From Dysgonamonadaceae bacterium (lineage in GTDB: Bacteria > Bacteroidota > Bacteroidia > Bacteroidales > Azobacteroidaceae), in assembly GCA_031284225.1 (NCBI GenBank), contig JAITAH010000210.1, positions 1 to 6,989 on the forward strand: a stretch of DNA of 6,989 nucleotides. The letters are read 5' to 3'. How positions within the stretch are numbered: position 1 is the stretch's first letter; each line of letters begins with the position of its first letter. Position numbers and translations under genes: made by a program. The notes beneath the pieces were generated by a model. The model ran no database searches. It had not been told where the DNA came from and saw only the letters and a program-made list of their open reading frames with translations. Shown here piece after piece: positions 1 through 6,956 of the stretch.

Positions 1-1898
1 CCGTAATAGCGTTTTTCAAACGGAAGAATCATCGAATTTAAATAGGGATACGCCACGCCAACGCCCGCCCGAAAAGCCAAACTGCTATTGGCATCCAAAC
101 GGACCGTTTCGGTAAAATCAATATCTCCCTTGACGTATTGCGCAAACGGATTATTGAACAGCGTATAGGGGTTGGTTTCCGACCGGTAAACGTGTGCGGC
201 TTTGCTGATAGCGTACAACGCATTTCCGGAGGTTTCTGCATTGAAGCGAATGGTGTATAAATGCTGCCGCATCCGCCCGACTTCGGCATTGGTGTACATC
301 AGATAGTAAGCGATACCGGCCGTAAAAACGTCGTTGTAGCTCATTCTTGTCAACTCATTAACATCGTTGGTCAAATAATTCATGAATTTACTTGACTTCC
401 AGGGAATAAATACGTAATTGATATCCAGCAAACTCATACTTTGCGAAAGCCGGTTTTGTTGCGAGGCCCAATTGAATTTCCAGCCGAAGTTAAAGAAGTT
501 CCGGATGTATTCGGGGCGCCGTTGAATGTTATATCCCAGGCTGTATTCTGTTTTTACATTATTAAACCGGTTCATCATGTAATTACCGATAAACGGGAGG
601 TGCAGTTTCGGGAAAATCAACGAAGGACTGACGCCCAGTTCGTAGTAGTTATTAACCAGCGCATCGCCGGCGCCTTGCGAGGCCACGAATTCGTAAGCGC
701 CGCGCACATGAACGTTGAAAGTTTCGGAACCGTTAAAAACATTGAGATTGCCGTAAGTAACATCCAGCGCTATTCCTAAATCGCCGGCTTTGTTTGTGCC
801 GCCCAACCCGGTTTGCAATGAATGATTGTTTCCCGGCGTGAGGTAAATGTTGCAATCCAACAAGGTGGAATCCGGATAAACGAGGTCATATTGCACATCC
901 ACCCGTCCGACTGAATTTAAAGCCTGAAACAGATTGTAGGTACTTTTACCCTGCCTTTCGCGATAGAGTTGACCGGGGCGCACCAGTACTTTGTCCCGGA
1001 TAACGCCGGAACGCAGAAAATGCAAGGGATCATAATAAATATGGAGTCCGTTGTATTCCAGCGAATCGACTATCTTATAGTCTTCTTTCGCCAACGGGTC
1101 GTAGCCGCTGAACACATTGACCTGCCGAACCGTATAGGGAAGCGTCGATTGGGCGGTATCGGCCAATATCATTTTCAAATCGACTTGACCGGAAAGCGAG
1201 GCGGTATCGGCCAAGTAACTCAGGTTTTCTTCCGTAAACGTATAATAGCCTTGATTTCGCAACAGCGAACTTACCCGCGCCCGTTCCCCGGACAATCGTT
1301 CAAGGTCGAAAACAGCGCCTTCTTCAATCAATCGCCGATCTCGCGGCGCCCGGGACGAGGAAACGCGGTTGCGCCGATTGGAGTCGTCCGGCCGGCCGGT
1401 TCCGGTTCCGGGCGCCGAGCGCAGGTTTTGTAATTGCGGCAAATCGATGGAGTAATTCCGAATGCGGTAGGGGGCGCCGGAATGGATGAAATAATTCACG
1501 ACCGCCCGTTTACCGGTCGTATCCACCTGCGCCGATACGGTCGAATATAAATACCCCATATTTTGCATTTGCACGCTCAGTTCTTTCACTGAAATCGACG
1601 CTAAATGATCGTTGAAAAGTACCGGCCGCTCGCCCATTTTCCGGATAAACTTTTTAATAAAATTGGAATCGTTGTTCACCAAATTATAAATACCCAGACC
1701 AAGTTTCGACGTATTGGGCTTCTGTTGGATATACGGGAAGAGCGCTTCTTTATCCACGCCCTCGTCATCTATTCGAATCTCTACTTTATCGAGCAGGTAT
1801 TCGCCGGCTGGAATATATTTGGTTGTATTACAAGCTGTAAAAAGGACAAGCAGTAGCGCCGTCCCAACCGCGGACAATATGCCCTTCCGTTTTTTCAT
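1..1898 (-). CDS. tamL: TamL: translocation and assembly module outer-membrane lipoprotein, Omp85/BamA family (C-terminus cut by window edge)
   Basis: I translated this frame by hand; it is open from the ATG at 1898 to base 1, giving 632 residues with no stop. The start overlaps the tamB stop (ATGA) and follows a purine-rich AAGAAG. Residues 1-22 are a lipoprotein signal peptide (MKKRK, hydrophobic stretch, then FTA-C), making Cys23 the likely lipidated residue. The mature start, CNTTKYIPAGEYLLDKVEI, is the usual opening of Bacteroidota TamL. Residues about 36-140, 145-250 and 255-355 read as POTRA-like domains (for example LIEEGAVFDLERL and LLRNQGYYTF). From about 358 onward, alternating residues and aromatic strand ends (LGGTNKAGDLGIALDVTYGN) indicate the beta-barrel. 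The window stops at PFEKRYY, just before where the family's glycine-rich loop and last strands are expected; I infer roughly 100-200 residues are missing. As the outer-membrane partner of TamB, it should act in outer-membrane assembly. An Arg-rich insertion lies at residues 161-189. Generic BamA is less likely because of the lipobox and the tamB linkage. Confidence 0.92.
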   Translation of the reverse strand, partial: MKKRKGILSAVGTALLLVLFTACNTTKYIPAGEYLLDKVEIRIDDEGVDKEALFPYIQQKPNTSKLGLGIYNLVNNDSNFIKKFIRKMGERPVLFNDHLASISVKELSVQMQNMGYLYSTVSAQVDTTGKRAVVNYFIHSGAPYRIRNYSIDLPQLQNLRSAPGTGTGRPDDSNRRNRVSSSRAPRDRRLIEEGAVFDLERLSGERARVSSLLRNQGYYTFTEENLSYLADTASLSGQVDLKMILADTAQSTLPYTVRQVNVFSGYDPLAKEDYKIVDSLEYNGLHIYYDPLHFLRSGVIRDKVLVRPGQLYRERQGKSTYNLFQALNSVGRVDVQYDLVYPDSTLLDCNIYLTPGNNHSLQTGLGGTNKAGDLGIALDVTYGNLNVFNGSETFNVHVRGAYEFVASQGAGDALVNNYYELGVSPSLIFPKLHLPFIGNYMMNRFNNVKTEYSLGYNIQRRPEYIRNFFNFGWKFNWASQQNRLSQSMSLLDINYVFIPWKSSKFMNYLTNDVNELTRMSYNDVFTAGIAYYLMYTNAEVGRMRQHLYTIRFNAETSGNALYAISKAAHVYRSETNPYTLFNNPFAQYVKGDIDFTETVRLDANSSLAFRAGVGVAYPYLNSMILPFEKRYY

Positions 1899-1909
1899 TT
1901 TTTCTTCTT
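1895..1909 (-). promoter_or_regulatory. tamB/tamL ATGA overlap with ribosome-binding purine run inside the tamB tail
   Basis: The tamL ATG (1898-1896) shares bases with the tamB TGA (1897-1895). The lysine-rich end of TamB is encoded by AAG and AAA codons, and this AAGAAGAAAAA run sits directly before the tamL ATG, with AAGAAG at 1909-1904 five bases from it. The overlap implies one transcript and probable translational coupling, so the two partners would be made in linked amounts. Confidence 0.75.
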
Positions 1910-4900
1910 GAACTTGTCAAACAATTTGCGGAAGGTTCGCGCTTCCCGCTTATAAGCCACTCCTACGCCCTGCGTTGTCGGCGCCTGTTCGTAATACTGG
2001 TTATTTGTTACATTATACGCTTTCAAAATCAGGTTGCCGGAGGGCGCTAATTTGTATTCAATATTAAAATCGCCGGTAAAGTTGTTTGTCAGACCGGTAT
2101 TGTTATGGTAACCCACCGTACCGTTCACCGTCAAACGGTCGTTCAGCATGGCGCCGCTCACATTGATGGATATATTATCCAATCCGGTAACATCCGTACC
2201 GATCGACCATTTATCGCTCAGGACGTTCGATAACAGTTTGTTCAATCCGCCGCTTGTAAGCGACGTCAACGAATTTACCAGATTCGGGCTGCCCAGGTTC
2301 GGCGAATCGCTCGAAGCCGGCATAAATGAACCCAAAGCCACCAAATAGGCAATTTGTTTGATTTTCATATCGTCGGTATAGAGCAAGCCGTCCACTTTCC
2401 GTTGAATATCATCCGATTCGGAGGGCAGCAGAATATCGTATTCCAACGTCATTCGGTCGATGCTGCCGACTGCGGTCAGCGAACAAGTTACAGGCGCTTT
2501 GGTATTAACTATTCCGATATTGCCAAAACTGGGATCCAAGCCGATCAGGTCGGCACGCAGATTATAGAGCGCCGTCAAATTGAACGTGGTTTCCATCGGG
2601 TCGCCCCGAAACACCAATTTTCCGCCTTCCTGAACGGTAAATGTTTTTTTAGTAATATTGACCAGCGAAAGGCCGGCGCTTCCGGACAGGATTTCGTAAT
2701 TGCCCAACAAACTCATGTTGGACGTTTTCATATCGTATGCAAACTTCACCATCCCGTTTCCCTTCACGTACGCCGCATCGCCCGTAACCGGATTGAATAC
2801 GGCGCCGATCGTCAAACTGGGGTCGAACCATAACGAAGCGTCTATTTTCAACGGCAGGCTAAAGGATTCGGGCGCTTCTTCCGGCTTGATTTTCCGCACG
2901 CCCGGACCGATTTCTTCCGGCACGTTCGTATATACTACCATATTGTCGTAGCGTTCGGCCGTACTCGCCGTCGAAGGCAGATTGACGGTAAAACGGGCGT
3001 TATCGGAATGGGTTACATCGCCCGAAATCAACCATTCTTTGTTGCCTTGCTTGACGGTTAATAAGCCATTGACGCGCAGGTTTCCGTAAAACAGGTTGTC
3101 GGTCTGATGTTCATTGTTAAGCGCCAGGAAATCGTTCAGCGTCAGATTGATTTTGGGAGTGAAGCCGGAGAAACGGTTGTGGGTAACGGTTCCGGAAGCG
3201 GTCAACGTATGCCGGTTTTCATCGAACACCGTAAAGTTTTTCAGTTCAATAACGCCGGGACGAACGAATATGGAATCATTCATGGAATACAGGGTATTTA
3301 ACAGGCGAATTCCAGCTTGGGCATGATTAGCGCGTAGTACTCCGTTTATCGCAGGATCGGAAATTTTGCCGGAAATCTGCACATCGGCGCCGATACTGCC
3401 GGAAAGGCCGTACAAACTTTCCGCCATCCGCTTCTGAAACCATTGCAGTTCCACGTCCCGGATACTGGCTTGCACCGAAAGGCTGTCTTTGTCCGGAAAA
3501 ATAAATCCGGTAACGACCGACGGCGTCCGGCCGTCCCTGCCTAAGGTTGCGTTCAGCGCCAAACCCTTGTTCTTGTGATTCCAACCGCAATTGACTTTCA
3601 AATCGCCGACGGCATTGTCGTCAAAACCGATGCGATTGATGGCAAAATCCTTTACCTGCACCAACGGCTCGGACAGCAGATTTCGCGCCGTAACCCGCCC
3701 GTTGACGATTCCCGAAAGCGGCACATCGGTCTTGACCGCTCCGAACAGGGTGGATAATTGAAATTGCGAAATATCCAGCGTTAAACTGTCGGCCTCGGAG
3801 GAAGAAATAGCGCCATCGATCCGGATGTATTCGTCGGTATCTTCGGCATAATCCAGCAACAGGTTGTGGAAGAGGTATTGCCCGTCGCGGATTTCCATCG
3901 TGGAAGGATTAAAATCGAAAATCGTTTCGTTCAGCACAAATACGGTAGGCAGGAAGCGAACATCCATATCGGGAAAGCCGTTTTGTTTCGGAATGAATGT
4001 TATTTCGGCGTCGATACTGCCATCGACGTCGTAATTGGCCGATTTATTGTCCACATTGAAAATGGCCGCCAGCCGACCGGCTTGGTTGGAAAGCGAAAGA
4101 CTCAACTGCAAGGTGTCTGTTTCCATGAAACGGGTATAAGCGCTGGCCGACAGCTTCATGTTCAGACCGTCGTTGGTATATTTTCCCAGGAACAAGGCCG
4201 AATCGGGAATTTGCCGCGGCAGTTCCAACAAATCGGACAGCGAACTTACATGATTCATCCCTACCCGAAAATCCAGCGTTTCGGAAACCTGTTCTTTCTT
4301 TTTCGGAGGCGAGGGGGCCTTGGAAAACAGCAGCGGAAAATGTTCTTGTACCGACGCCTGCAATCCGGCGTATGTAAAATTGCCTTTGGCACGGACATTC
4401 ACAATTTGAGAACTGACAGTCAAATTTTTACTCTGGCCGGTAGCGGCGTAAAACAGACTGAATTGCGGCTCGTGGAACGATCCTTTTGCGGTTGTCAGCG
4501 ACAAGCTGTCGATACAAATATCCGCCCGCATGTTTTCGGGATCGACGCCCCGAACGTCTGCCCGAAGCCGGCCGGAGAGAAAGGCTTTCGGATAATCCGG
4601 CAGCAAACGTAGCGTATCTAAACAAACAGTCCCCAGATTTGCATCCAAAGTTAGTCCCGGCCGCTTTTTGCCGACGTCGGCCGAGGCGTCGATTTCGAGC
4701 GGGAGATTGCTGTCGTCGCAAGAAACGTTTAGCCGGATGCTGTCGCCCCAGTATGCGGCATTAGCATAAATCCGGTTGTATGAATAACCGTTAAAATCAA
4801 ACCGGTCGATGCGAGCGCCGGCATTGATATTCATTGCGCCGGAAGCCGGTATCGTTCCTTTCGCCTGCAACTGTCCGGCGGCCAAGCCATAGAGGGTATC

Positions 4901-6130
4901 CTGCAACAATCCGCCGACGTTCAATTGTTCAAAAGCAAGAAGAGCGTCGAAACGGGTTTCCCGGATGCGAAAATCATAGCCGCCGGAGCCTTCCAGACGG
5001 AGGCCGCCGCAATCGCCGTCGGCTTTTAGATTGATCTTTAAATAAGGTAAACTTCCCTGCAAGCGGCCGCTCAGGGCGAGGTTTCCCGGATGGAACGAAA
5101 CGGCTTGTTCGGGATTGTCCGAAAGCAGGCAAATCAGTTGATCGATTGTAGCGGAATCGATCGAAAAAGGTTCTATCCGAACTTCGAGCGGCGATTCTTG
5201 CCAGCGCCGGTAATCGGCCATCGTGCCCTGCATTTGCCAGCGAAGGCGCTTTCCATAGTCCGCCCGAAAACGGGAAAGGGCGATTTGGGATCCGGTTCCC
5301 CGGATTTCTCCCGCAAGCGTCCAATCGTCCGGAAAAGCGGAGAGCGCCGGATAAAACATTTTCAGGTCGGGCAACCGGATTTTCGTATCGTCCCACGTCA
5401 AATAAAAATCCTTCGAATCGTAATAGCCGTCGAGGGTGAATTGCGAATGGGGCAACCGGAGCCGGGCGTTCGACAGTAAATATTTTTCGCCCTCAGACTG
5501 CATCTTTGCCTGCAAATCCCTGAGGTCTAATCCGCTTTTTTCTTTGAAAGACAGAGAGTGGATCCGAATGTCGAGGCGCTCCGTATCGAGCGAACGAACG
5601 TCTATTTCCGAATACAGTTGCGATAACCGGATGTGGTTAATATCGAACAAACTGTCCGGAAGAACCGGTTCGGAACGCACGTTGTAAGCCACACGGCCTT
5701 TCTTCAATCGGACGTCGCGCATTTGAAAGGTCATCGACGACGCTACCGTATCCGGCGATGACGAAGCGAAAGCGTCTATCAGGAACTGGAAATTGTAATC
5801 GCCGTTCAGACTGTCTTTCTGCACGTTAATTACGAAATTGTCCAAACTGACAGACCCTATCGAGAGTTGCTTCCGAAGCAAACGGAACAAATTGAACTCC
5901 GCCGATACGTCGGCAGCATAGAACAAGGTATCGCCCCGCAGATCGCCGGCATAAACGTCCTTCAATTGCAGGCGGTTGAAGGGACGCAGATAGAGACCGC
6001 CGATACTCAACTTGTCATGCGTTTTTTTCATGACTTCCCGCAACGCCGCATCCTTGATTTTCTGTTGAATCGGCGGAAGCCACAACAACAGATACACCAG
6101 CGCCAACAAGCATACCGGCGCCGCAAGCAA
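1895..6130 (-). CDS. tamB: TamB: translocation/assembly module protein with DUF490 (TamB) C-terminal domain; true start probably upstream at 6160
   Basis: This uninterrupted 1,411-codon frame begins at a TTG at 6130 and ends in TGA at 1895. Residues about 2-20 (LAAPVCLLALVYLLLWLPP) are a single inner-membrane helix, followed by IQQKIKDAAL, the usual N-terminal layout of TamB/AsmA-like proteins. The long middle is a repetitive beta-rich body, as expected for the lipid-binding groove that spans the periplasm. A basic, proline-rich linker (APSPPKKKEQ) lies near residue 605. The last ~450 residues match the Bacteroidota TamB domain: GNYEILSGSAGLSLVNITKK, then FRGDPMETTFNLTALYNLRADL near residue 1175, a DILLPSESDDIQRKVDGLL segment, and a GVGVAYKREARTFRKLF tail ending in KKKK. 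The role inferred from the family is to link the inner membrane to the Omp85-type partner TamL, encoded directly downstream with a 4-base overlap, for outer-membrane protein assembly and lipid transport. The TTG start falls inside the helix and lacks preceding basic residues. Reading from an ATC at 6160 adds IKKRIYIPLV and gives a normal membrane anchor. Confidence 0.93.
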   Translation of the reverse strand: MLAAPVCLLALVYLLLWLPPIQQKIKDAALREVMKKTHDKLSIGGLYLRPFNRLQLKDVYAGDLRGDTLFYAADVSAEFNLFRLLRKQLSIGSVSLDNFVINVQKDSLNGDYNFQFLIDAFASSSPDTVASSMTFQMRDVRLKKGRVAYNVRSEPVLPDSLFDINHIRLSQLYSEIDVRSLDTERLDIRIHSLSFKEKSGLDLRDLQAKMQSEGEKYLLSNARLRLPHSQFTLDGYYDSKDFYLTWDDTKIRLPDLKMFYPALSAFPDDWTLAGEIRGTGSQIALSRFRADYGKRLRWQMQGTMADYRRWQESPLEVRIEPFSIDSATIDQLICLLSDNPEQAVSFHPGNLALSGRLQGSLPYLKINLKADGDCGGLRLEGSGGYDFRIRETRFDALLAFEQLNVGGLLQDTLYGLAAGQLQAKGTIPASGAMNINAGARIDRFDFNGYSYNRIYANAAYWGDSIRLNVSCDDSNLPLEIDASADVGKKRPGLTLDANLGTVCLDTLRLLPDYPKAFLSGRLRADVRGVDPENMRADICIDSLSLTTAKGSFHEPQFSLFYAATGQSKNLTVSSQIVNVRAKGNFTYAGLQASVQEHFPLLFSKAPSPPKKKEQVSETLDFRVGMNHVSSLSDLLELPRQIPDSALFLGKYTNDGLNMKLSASAYTRFMETDTLQLSLSLSNQAGRLAAIFNVDNKSANYDVDGSIDAEITFIPKQNGFPDMDVRFLPTVFVLNETIFDFNPSTMEIRDGQYLFHNLLLDYAEDTDEYIRIDGAISSSEADSLTLDISQFQLSTLFGAVKTDVPLSGIVNGRVTARNLLSEPLVQVKDFAINRIGFDDNAVGDLKVNCGWNHKNKGLALNATLGRDGRTPSVVTGFIFPDKDSLSVQASIRDVELQWFQKRMAESLYGLSGSIGADVQISGKISDPAINGVLRANHAQAGIRLLNTLYSMNDSIFVRPGVIELKNFTVFDENRHTLTASGTVTHNRFSGFTPKINLTLNDFLALNNEHQTDNLFYGNLRVNGLLTVKQGNKEWLISGDVTHSDNARFTVNLPSTASTAERYDNMVVYTNVPEEIGPGVRKIKPEEAPESFSLPLKIDASLWFDPSLTIGAVFNPVTGDAAYVKGNGMVKFAYDMKTSNMSLLGNYEILSGSAGLSLVNITKKTFTVQEGGKLVFRGDPMETTFNLTALYNLRADLIGLDPSFGNIGIVNTKAPVTCSLTAVGSIDRMTLEYDILLPSESDDIQRKVDGLLYTDDMKIKQIAYLVALGSFMPASSDSPNLGSPNLVNSLTSLTSGGLNKLLSNVLSDKWSIGTDVTGLDNISINVSGAMLNDRLTVNGTVGYHNNTGLTNNFTGDFNIEYKLAPSGNLILKAYNVTNNQYYEQAPTTQGVGVAYKREARTFRKLFDKFKKKK

Positions 6131-6157
6131 TACAAGTGGTATGTAAATCCGTTTTTT

Positions 6158-6176
6158 GATAGATCGACTCCTTTTT
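6158..6176 (-). promoter_or_regulatory. Strong Shine-Dalgarno before a non-canonical ATC codon: probable real tamB start
   Basis: On the minus strand AAAAAGGAG occupies 6176-6168, then a 7-base spacer, then ATC at 6160-6158 in frame with tamB. No ATG, GTG or TTG exists in this frame between the upstream stop (TGA, 6208-6206) and the TTG at 6130. Translation from the ATC adds IKKRIYIPLV, which supplies the basic residues expected before the membrane helix. The site may be a true ATC initiation codon, as known for a few bacterial genes, or an ATG altered by mutation or base-calling error. Confidence 0.6.
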
Positions 6177-6186
6177 GTTTCGACAA

Positions 6187-6217
6187 CAAAATTACGGATT
6201 ATTCTTCAAGGAGCCAA
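6187..6217 (-). promoter_or_regulatory. Probable tamB-tamL promoter (Bacteroidota type)
   Basis: Read on the minus strand, TAATTTTG at 6194-6187 fits the -7 consensus TAnnTTTG. A TTG at 6217-6215 lies 20 bases upstream of it, where the -33 element is expected, though the full TTTG is not present there. Transcription would begin near 6180, leaving a leader of about 20 bases before the ATC at 6160, which agrees with translation starting there. Confidence 0.45.
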
Positions 6218-6422
6218 GATCGAAATGTCGGTTTGTTGTTTCCTCAAAAAGCAGGAAAGTTTCATTTCCCGTCAGACAGGATTTTTATCCACACATCAAA
6301 AATGCTTAAAATCAGCATATCTACATTTGTTTTTCATTTCATAATAATTGTTTTTTAGTATTTGTGAATTGCTTATTTTTCAGCAGATTAAAACATCGGA
6401 TAAAAATATTTTCTCACAACAC
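6206..6422. other. AT-rich divergent intergenic stretch without a gene
   Basis: This stretch separates the minus-strand tamB operon from the plus-strand tRNA. I see no coding potential: the plus-strand frames crossing it are extensions of antisense frames from within tamB and lack ribosome-binding sites. It holds a short inverted repeat (ATGCT at 6302-6306 with AGCAT at 6314-6318) and one perfect 9-base match to the DnaA-box consensus at 6285-6293. Confidence 0.6.
6285..6293 (+). other. Perfect match to the DnaA-box consensus
   Basis: The bases TTATCCACA match the classical strong DnaA box exactly and lie in AT-rich intergenic DNA. Only one perfect copy was noticed, so this may be a chance match or an isolated regulatory or titration site rather than part of an origin. 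Confidence 0.25.
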
Positions 6423-6423
6423 A

Positions 6424-6453
6424 TTGTAAATCTAAAAATAAATTATACCTTTG
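6424..6453 (+). promoter_or_regulatory. tRNA-Val promoter (Bacteroidota type)
   Basis: TTG at 6424-6426 is separated by 19 bases from TACCTTTG at 6446-6453, a perfect fit to the TAnnTTTG -7 element of the Bacteroidota primary sigma factor. Initiation would fall around 6460, giving a leader of roughly 20 bases that RNase P would remove at 6479. Confidence 0.7.
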
Positions 6454-6478
6454 CATCGCTTTTAAGAAAAAGGCGCGA

Positions 6479-6553
6479 GGGCGTTTAGCTCAGCTGGTTC
6501 AGAGCATCTGCCTTACAAGCAGAGGGTCGGCGGTTCGAATCCGTCAACGCCCA
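6479..6553 (+). tRNA. tRNA-Val (anticodon TAC)
   Basis: The full cloverleaf can be folded by eye. The acceptor stem is GGGCGTT (6479-6485) with AACGCCC (6546-6552) and discriminator A6553. The D stem is GCTC/GAGC (6488-6491, 6502-6505). The anticodon stem is TCTGC/GCAGA (6507-6511, 6519-6523) around the loop CTTACAA, with anticodon TAC at 6514-6516 reading GUA valine codons. The T stem is GGCGG/CCGTC with one G-U pair around the loop TTCGAAT (6534-6540). The gene is 75 bases long with a five-base variable loop. The 3' CCA is not encoded (A is followed by CTT), so it must be added by tRNA nucleotidyltransferase. It is transcribed divergently from tamB and appears to be a single-gene unit, since a terminator follows within about 10 bases. 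Confidence 0.97.
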
Positions 6554-6562
6554 CTTGAAAAT

Positions 6563-6595
6563 AAAGGACTTACAAGAGGTTGTGAGTCCTTTTTT
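6563..6595 (+). terminator. Rho-independent terminator of tRNA-Val
   Basis: AAAGGACTTACAA (6563-6575) pairs with TTGTGAGTCCTTT (6580-6592), forming a 13-base-pair stem with one G-T pair around a GAGG loop. The T run continues to 6595 and is followed by GATTTTTAT. It lies 9 bases past the mature tRNA end. The A-rich left flank means it might also weakly stop minus-strand transcripts entering from the right. Confidence 0.88.
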
Positions 6596-6801
6596 GATTT
6601 TTATAGGACATGCAATTTGCATACAAATTTCAAAATACAAACTCCTTCGTAATGCTTGTTTTGCAGAAAGTTTTCAGAATTGCGATTTGTTTTTCCTCTA
6701 TAAAATAACAAAGTAAAAAACGATAGATTGCCGAGTATAATCTAAAAAATTTAGTCTTATCAATACACGAAAACCACCCGGTCAAAGAACGTGAAAAAAT
6801 T

Positions 6802-6824
6802 ATTTGCACACAGATTTGCACACA
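6802..6824 (+). repeat. Tandem pair of ATTTGCACACA, 12-base period
   Basis: ATTTGCACACA occurs at 6802-6812 and again at 6814-6824, separated by one G. A related copy, ATTTGCATACA, is at 6615-6625 in the same orientation as part of a dyad. Short same-orientation direct repeats near a tRNA 3' end resemble arm-type sites of tyrosine recombinases, but no integrase gene is visible, so this reading is tentative. Confidence 0.7.
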
Positions 6825-6928
6825 AAATTTTATGCAGGACGGCAATTTTGTTTTCCTTCGCTCGTTTTGCAAGAATTTTTGCAACCGTGTTTCAAATACT
6901 TAAGAACAGCGCTAAATGATAATTTAAC

Positions 6929-6956
6929 GGTTAAGTGTTAGTGGTTAAGTGTTAGT
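6929..6956 (+). repeat. Exact 14-base tandem duplication
   Basis: GGTTAAGTGTTAGT is present twice head to tail (6929-6942 and 6943-6956) and is followed by TAAT. The first copy overlaps the small palindrome TTAACGGTTAA (6924-6934). Function is unknown; it could be a slippage-prone simple repeat or a pair of regulator half-sites for a gene to the right. Confidence 0.85.

Noticed and set aside
38..289. An 83-codon minus-strand frame within tamL
   Set aside because: It is out of frame with TamL, whose own frame runs unbroken through this interval and encodes barrel-like strands.
969..1433. A 154-codon plus-strand open frame opposite tamL
   Set aside because: It is antisense to the continuous TamL frame and shows no family features; the minus-strand translation matches TamL across the whole stretch.
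1893..1903. A-rich slippery run at the tamB-tamL junction as a programmed frameshift site
   Set aside because: Both genes have complete stop and start signals, and TamL begins with its own signal peptide, so a fusion would not make biological sense.
2354..2833. A 159-codon plus-strand open frame opposite the TamB C-terminal domain
   Set aside because: The opposite strand encodes the conserved TamB domain; this frame is a by-product of its codon use.
3866..4612. A 248-codon plus-strand open frame opposite tamB
   Set aside because: It lies entirely antisense to a strongly supported gene, has no ribosome-binding site or recognisable domain, and is rich in Arg, Gln and Gly as expected of a shadow frame.
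6322..6329. A TACATTTG match to the -7 element on the plus strand
   Set aside because: No TTG/TTTG element lies at the right distance upstream and no gene follows closely except the tRNA, which has its own better promoter.
6630..6884. An 84-codon minus-strand frame in the region right of the tRNA
   Set aside because: It has a TTG start, no ribosome-binding site or promoter, AT-driven composition, and includes the translated 12-base repeat; no family resemblance was seen.
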